Assembly: GCA_016744905.1 (NCBI GenBank)
Contig: JADGDM010000014.1
Coordinates: 1-50,505, forward strand
Reading direction: 5' to 3'
Length of the DNA stretch: 50,505 nucleotides
Source of the DNA: Sulfurimonadaceae bacterium
GTDB taxonomy: Bacteria > Campylobacterota > Campylobacteria > Campylobacterales > Sulfurimonadaceae
Below are positions 50,437 to 50,505 of the stretch, piece after piece. Under the pieces are notes generated by a model. It was not told where the DNA came from. It searched no databases and saw only the letters and a program-made list of their open reading frames with translations. A program made the position numbers and the translations under genes. Numbering within the stretch: the stretch's first letter is position 1; each line of letters opens with the position of its first letter.

Positions 50437-50505
50437 GGCCCCATCGTCTAGCGGTTAGGATCCATGGTTTTCATCCATGTTACAGGAGTTCAATTCTCCT
50501 TGGGG
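50437..50505 (+). tRNA. tRNA-Glu (anticodon TTC), 3' end outside the window
   Basis: Starts GGCCCCATCGTCTAGCGG as usual for tRNA-Glu. The anticodon arm is CATGG-TTTTCAT-CCATG, giving TTC. The T-arm is present, and the sequence breaks off within the 3' acceptor strand (TTGGGG), so about 6 bases are missing. It follows tRNA-Lys by 13 bp. Confidence 0.92.

Noticed and set aside
1-50505. CRISPR arrays, insertion sequences, integrase or phage genes
   Set aside because: I found no spaced direct repeats, no transposase or integrase-like product, and no tRNA 3'-end duplication marking an attachment site.

Overview
The window is about 50.5 kb of AT-rich bacterial chromosome. By eye it is roughly one third GC. 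It is almost fully coding, with short gaps and frequent 1-20 bp overlaps. The gene content points to a free-living Campylobacterota (Epsilonproteobacteria) of the Sulfurimonas/Sulfurovum type: cheY-prmA-ftsH followed by a Psd-like gene, the rpsF-ssb-rpsR order, small periplasmic cytochrome c and Cache-GGDEF proteins, and two BatA/BatB/BatD von Willebrand operons. The genus is an inference; no rRNA is present to settle it.

Layout. 1-5.3 kb (+): hisH, hisA, cheY, prmA, ftsH and a Psd-like membrane protein that seems to lack the processing serine. 5.3-11.4 kb (-): a TPR membrane protein, a small membrane protein, an operon of hypothetical protein, class III sirtuin and degenerate EAL-HDOD protein, and a soluble MCP. 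11.6-20.6 kb is an accessory-looking block: an ATP-grasp ligase with a structured leader, TetR with two palindromic operators facing an SDR/metallo-hydrolase operon, a yeast-FCY1-like cytosine deaminase next to a Cache-GGDEF cyclase, and a MerR/GNAT operon facing a 22-codon ORF, a degenerate membrane-anchored deformylase-like protein and a DsrE-like protein. 20.6-25.3 kb: slyD-like, serS, metF-like, serB, cytochrome c, and two tiny lysine-rich proteins (46 and 31 aa). A 64-bp copy of an internal serS segment sits downstream of slyD. 25.4-38 kb: an envelope protein with an OmpA-like end, an ankyrin protein, rpsF-ssb-rpsR, a histidine kinase with no adjacent regulator, an outer-membrane protein and lipoprotein, ferredoxin, Ppx/GppA, bamA. 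38-50.2 kb: tyrA, then two tandem Bat operons on the minus strand. Only the second has MoxR, DUF58 and the DUF4381-like protein. tRNA-Lys and a truncated tRNA-Glu end the window behind a consensus promoter.

Two things stand out. First, the 325-bp gap between the two Bat operons holds a 19-codon ORF with a good ribosome binding site. Its product (MRLAIIIVILVFLLETPVY) closely resembles the E. coli Ibs type I toxins in length and composition. Its 3' half folds into a 14-bp-stem hairpin, and a TATAAT box on the opposite strand could drive an antisense RNA. It is a candidate Ibs/Sib-like toxin-antitoxin locus. Second, the palindrome GCGCGC (mostly AGCGCGCT) occurs at 31 loci, where about one or two would be expected at this base composition. 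All are inside genes and in different reading frames. It is absent from 10.9-21.3 kb, which is nearly the same as the accessory block.
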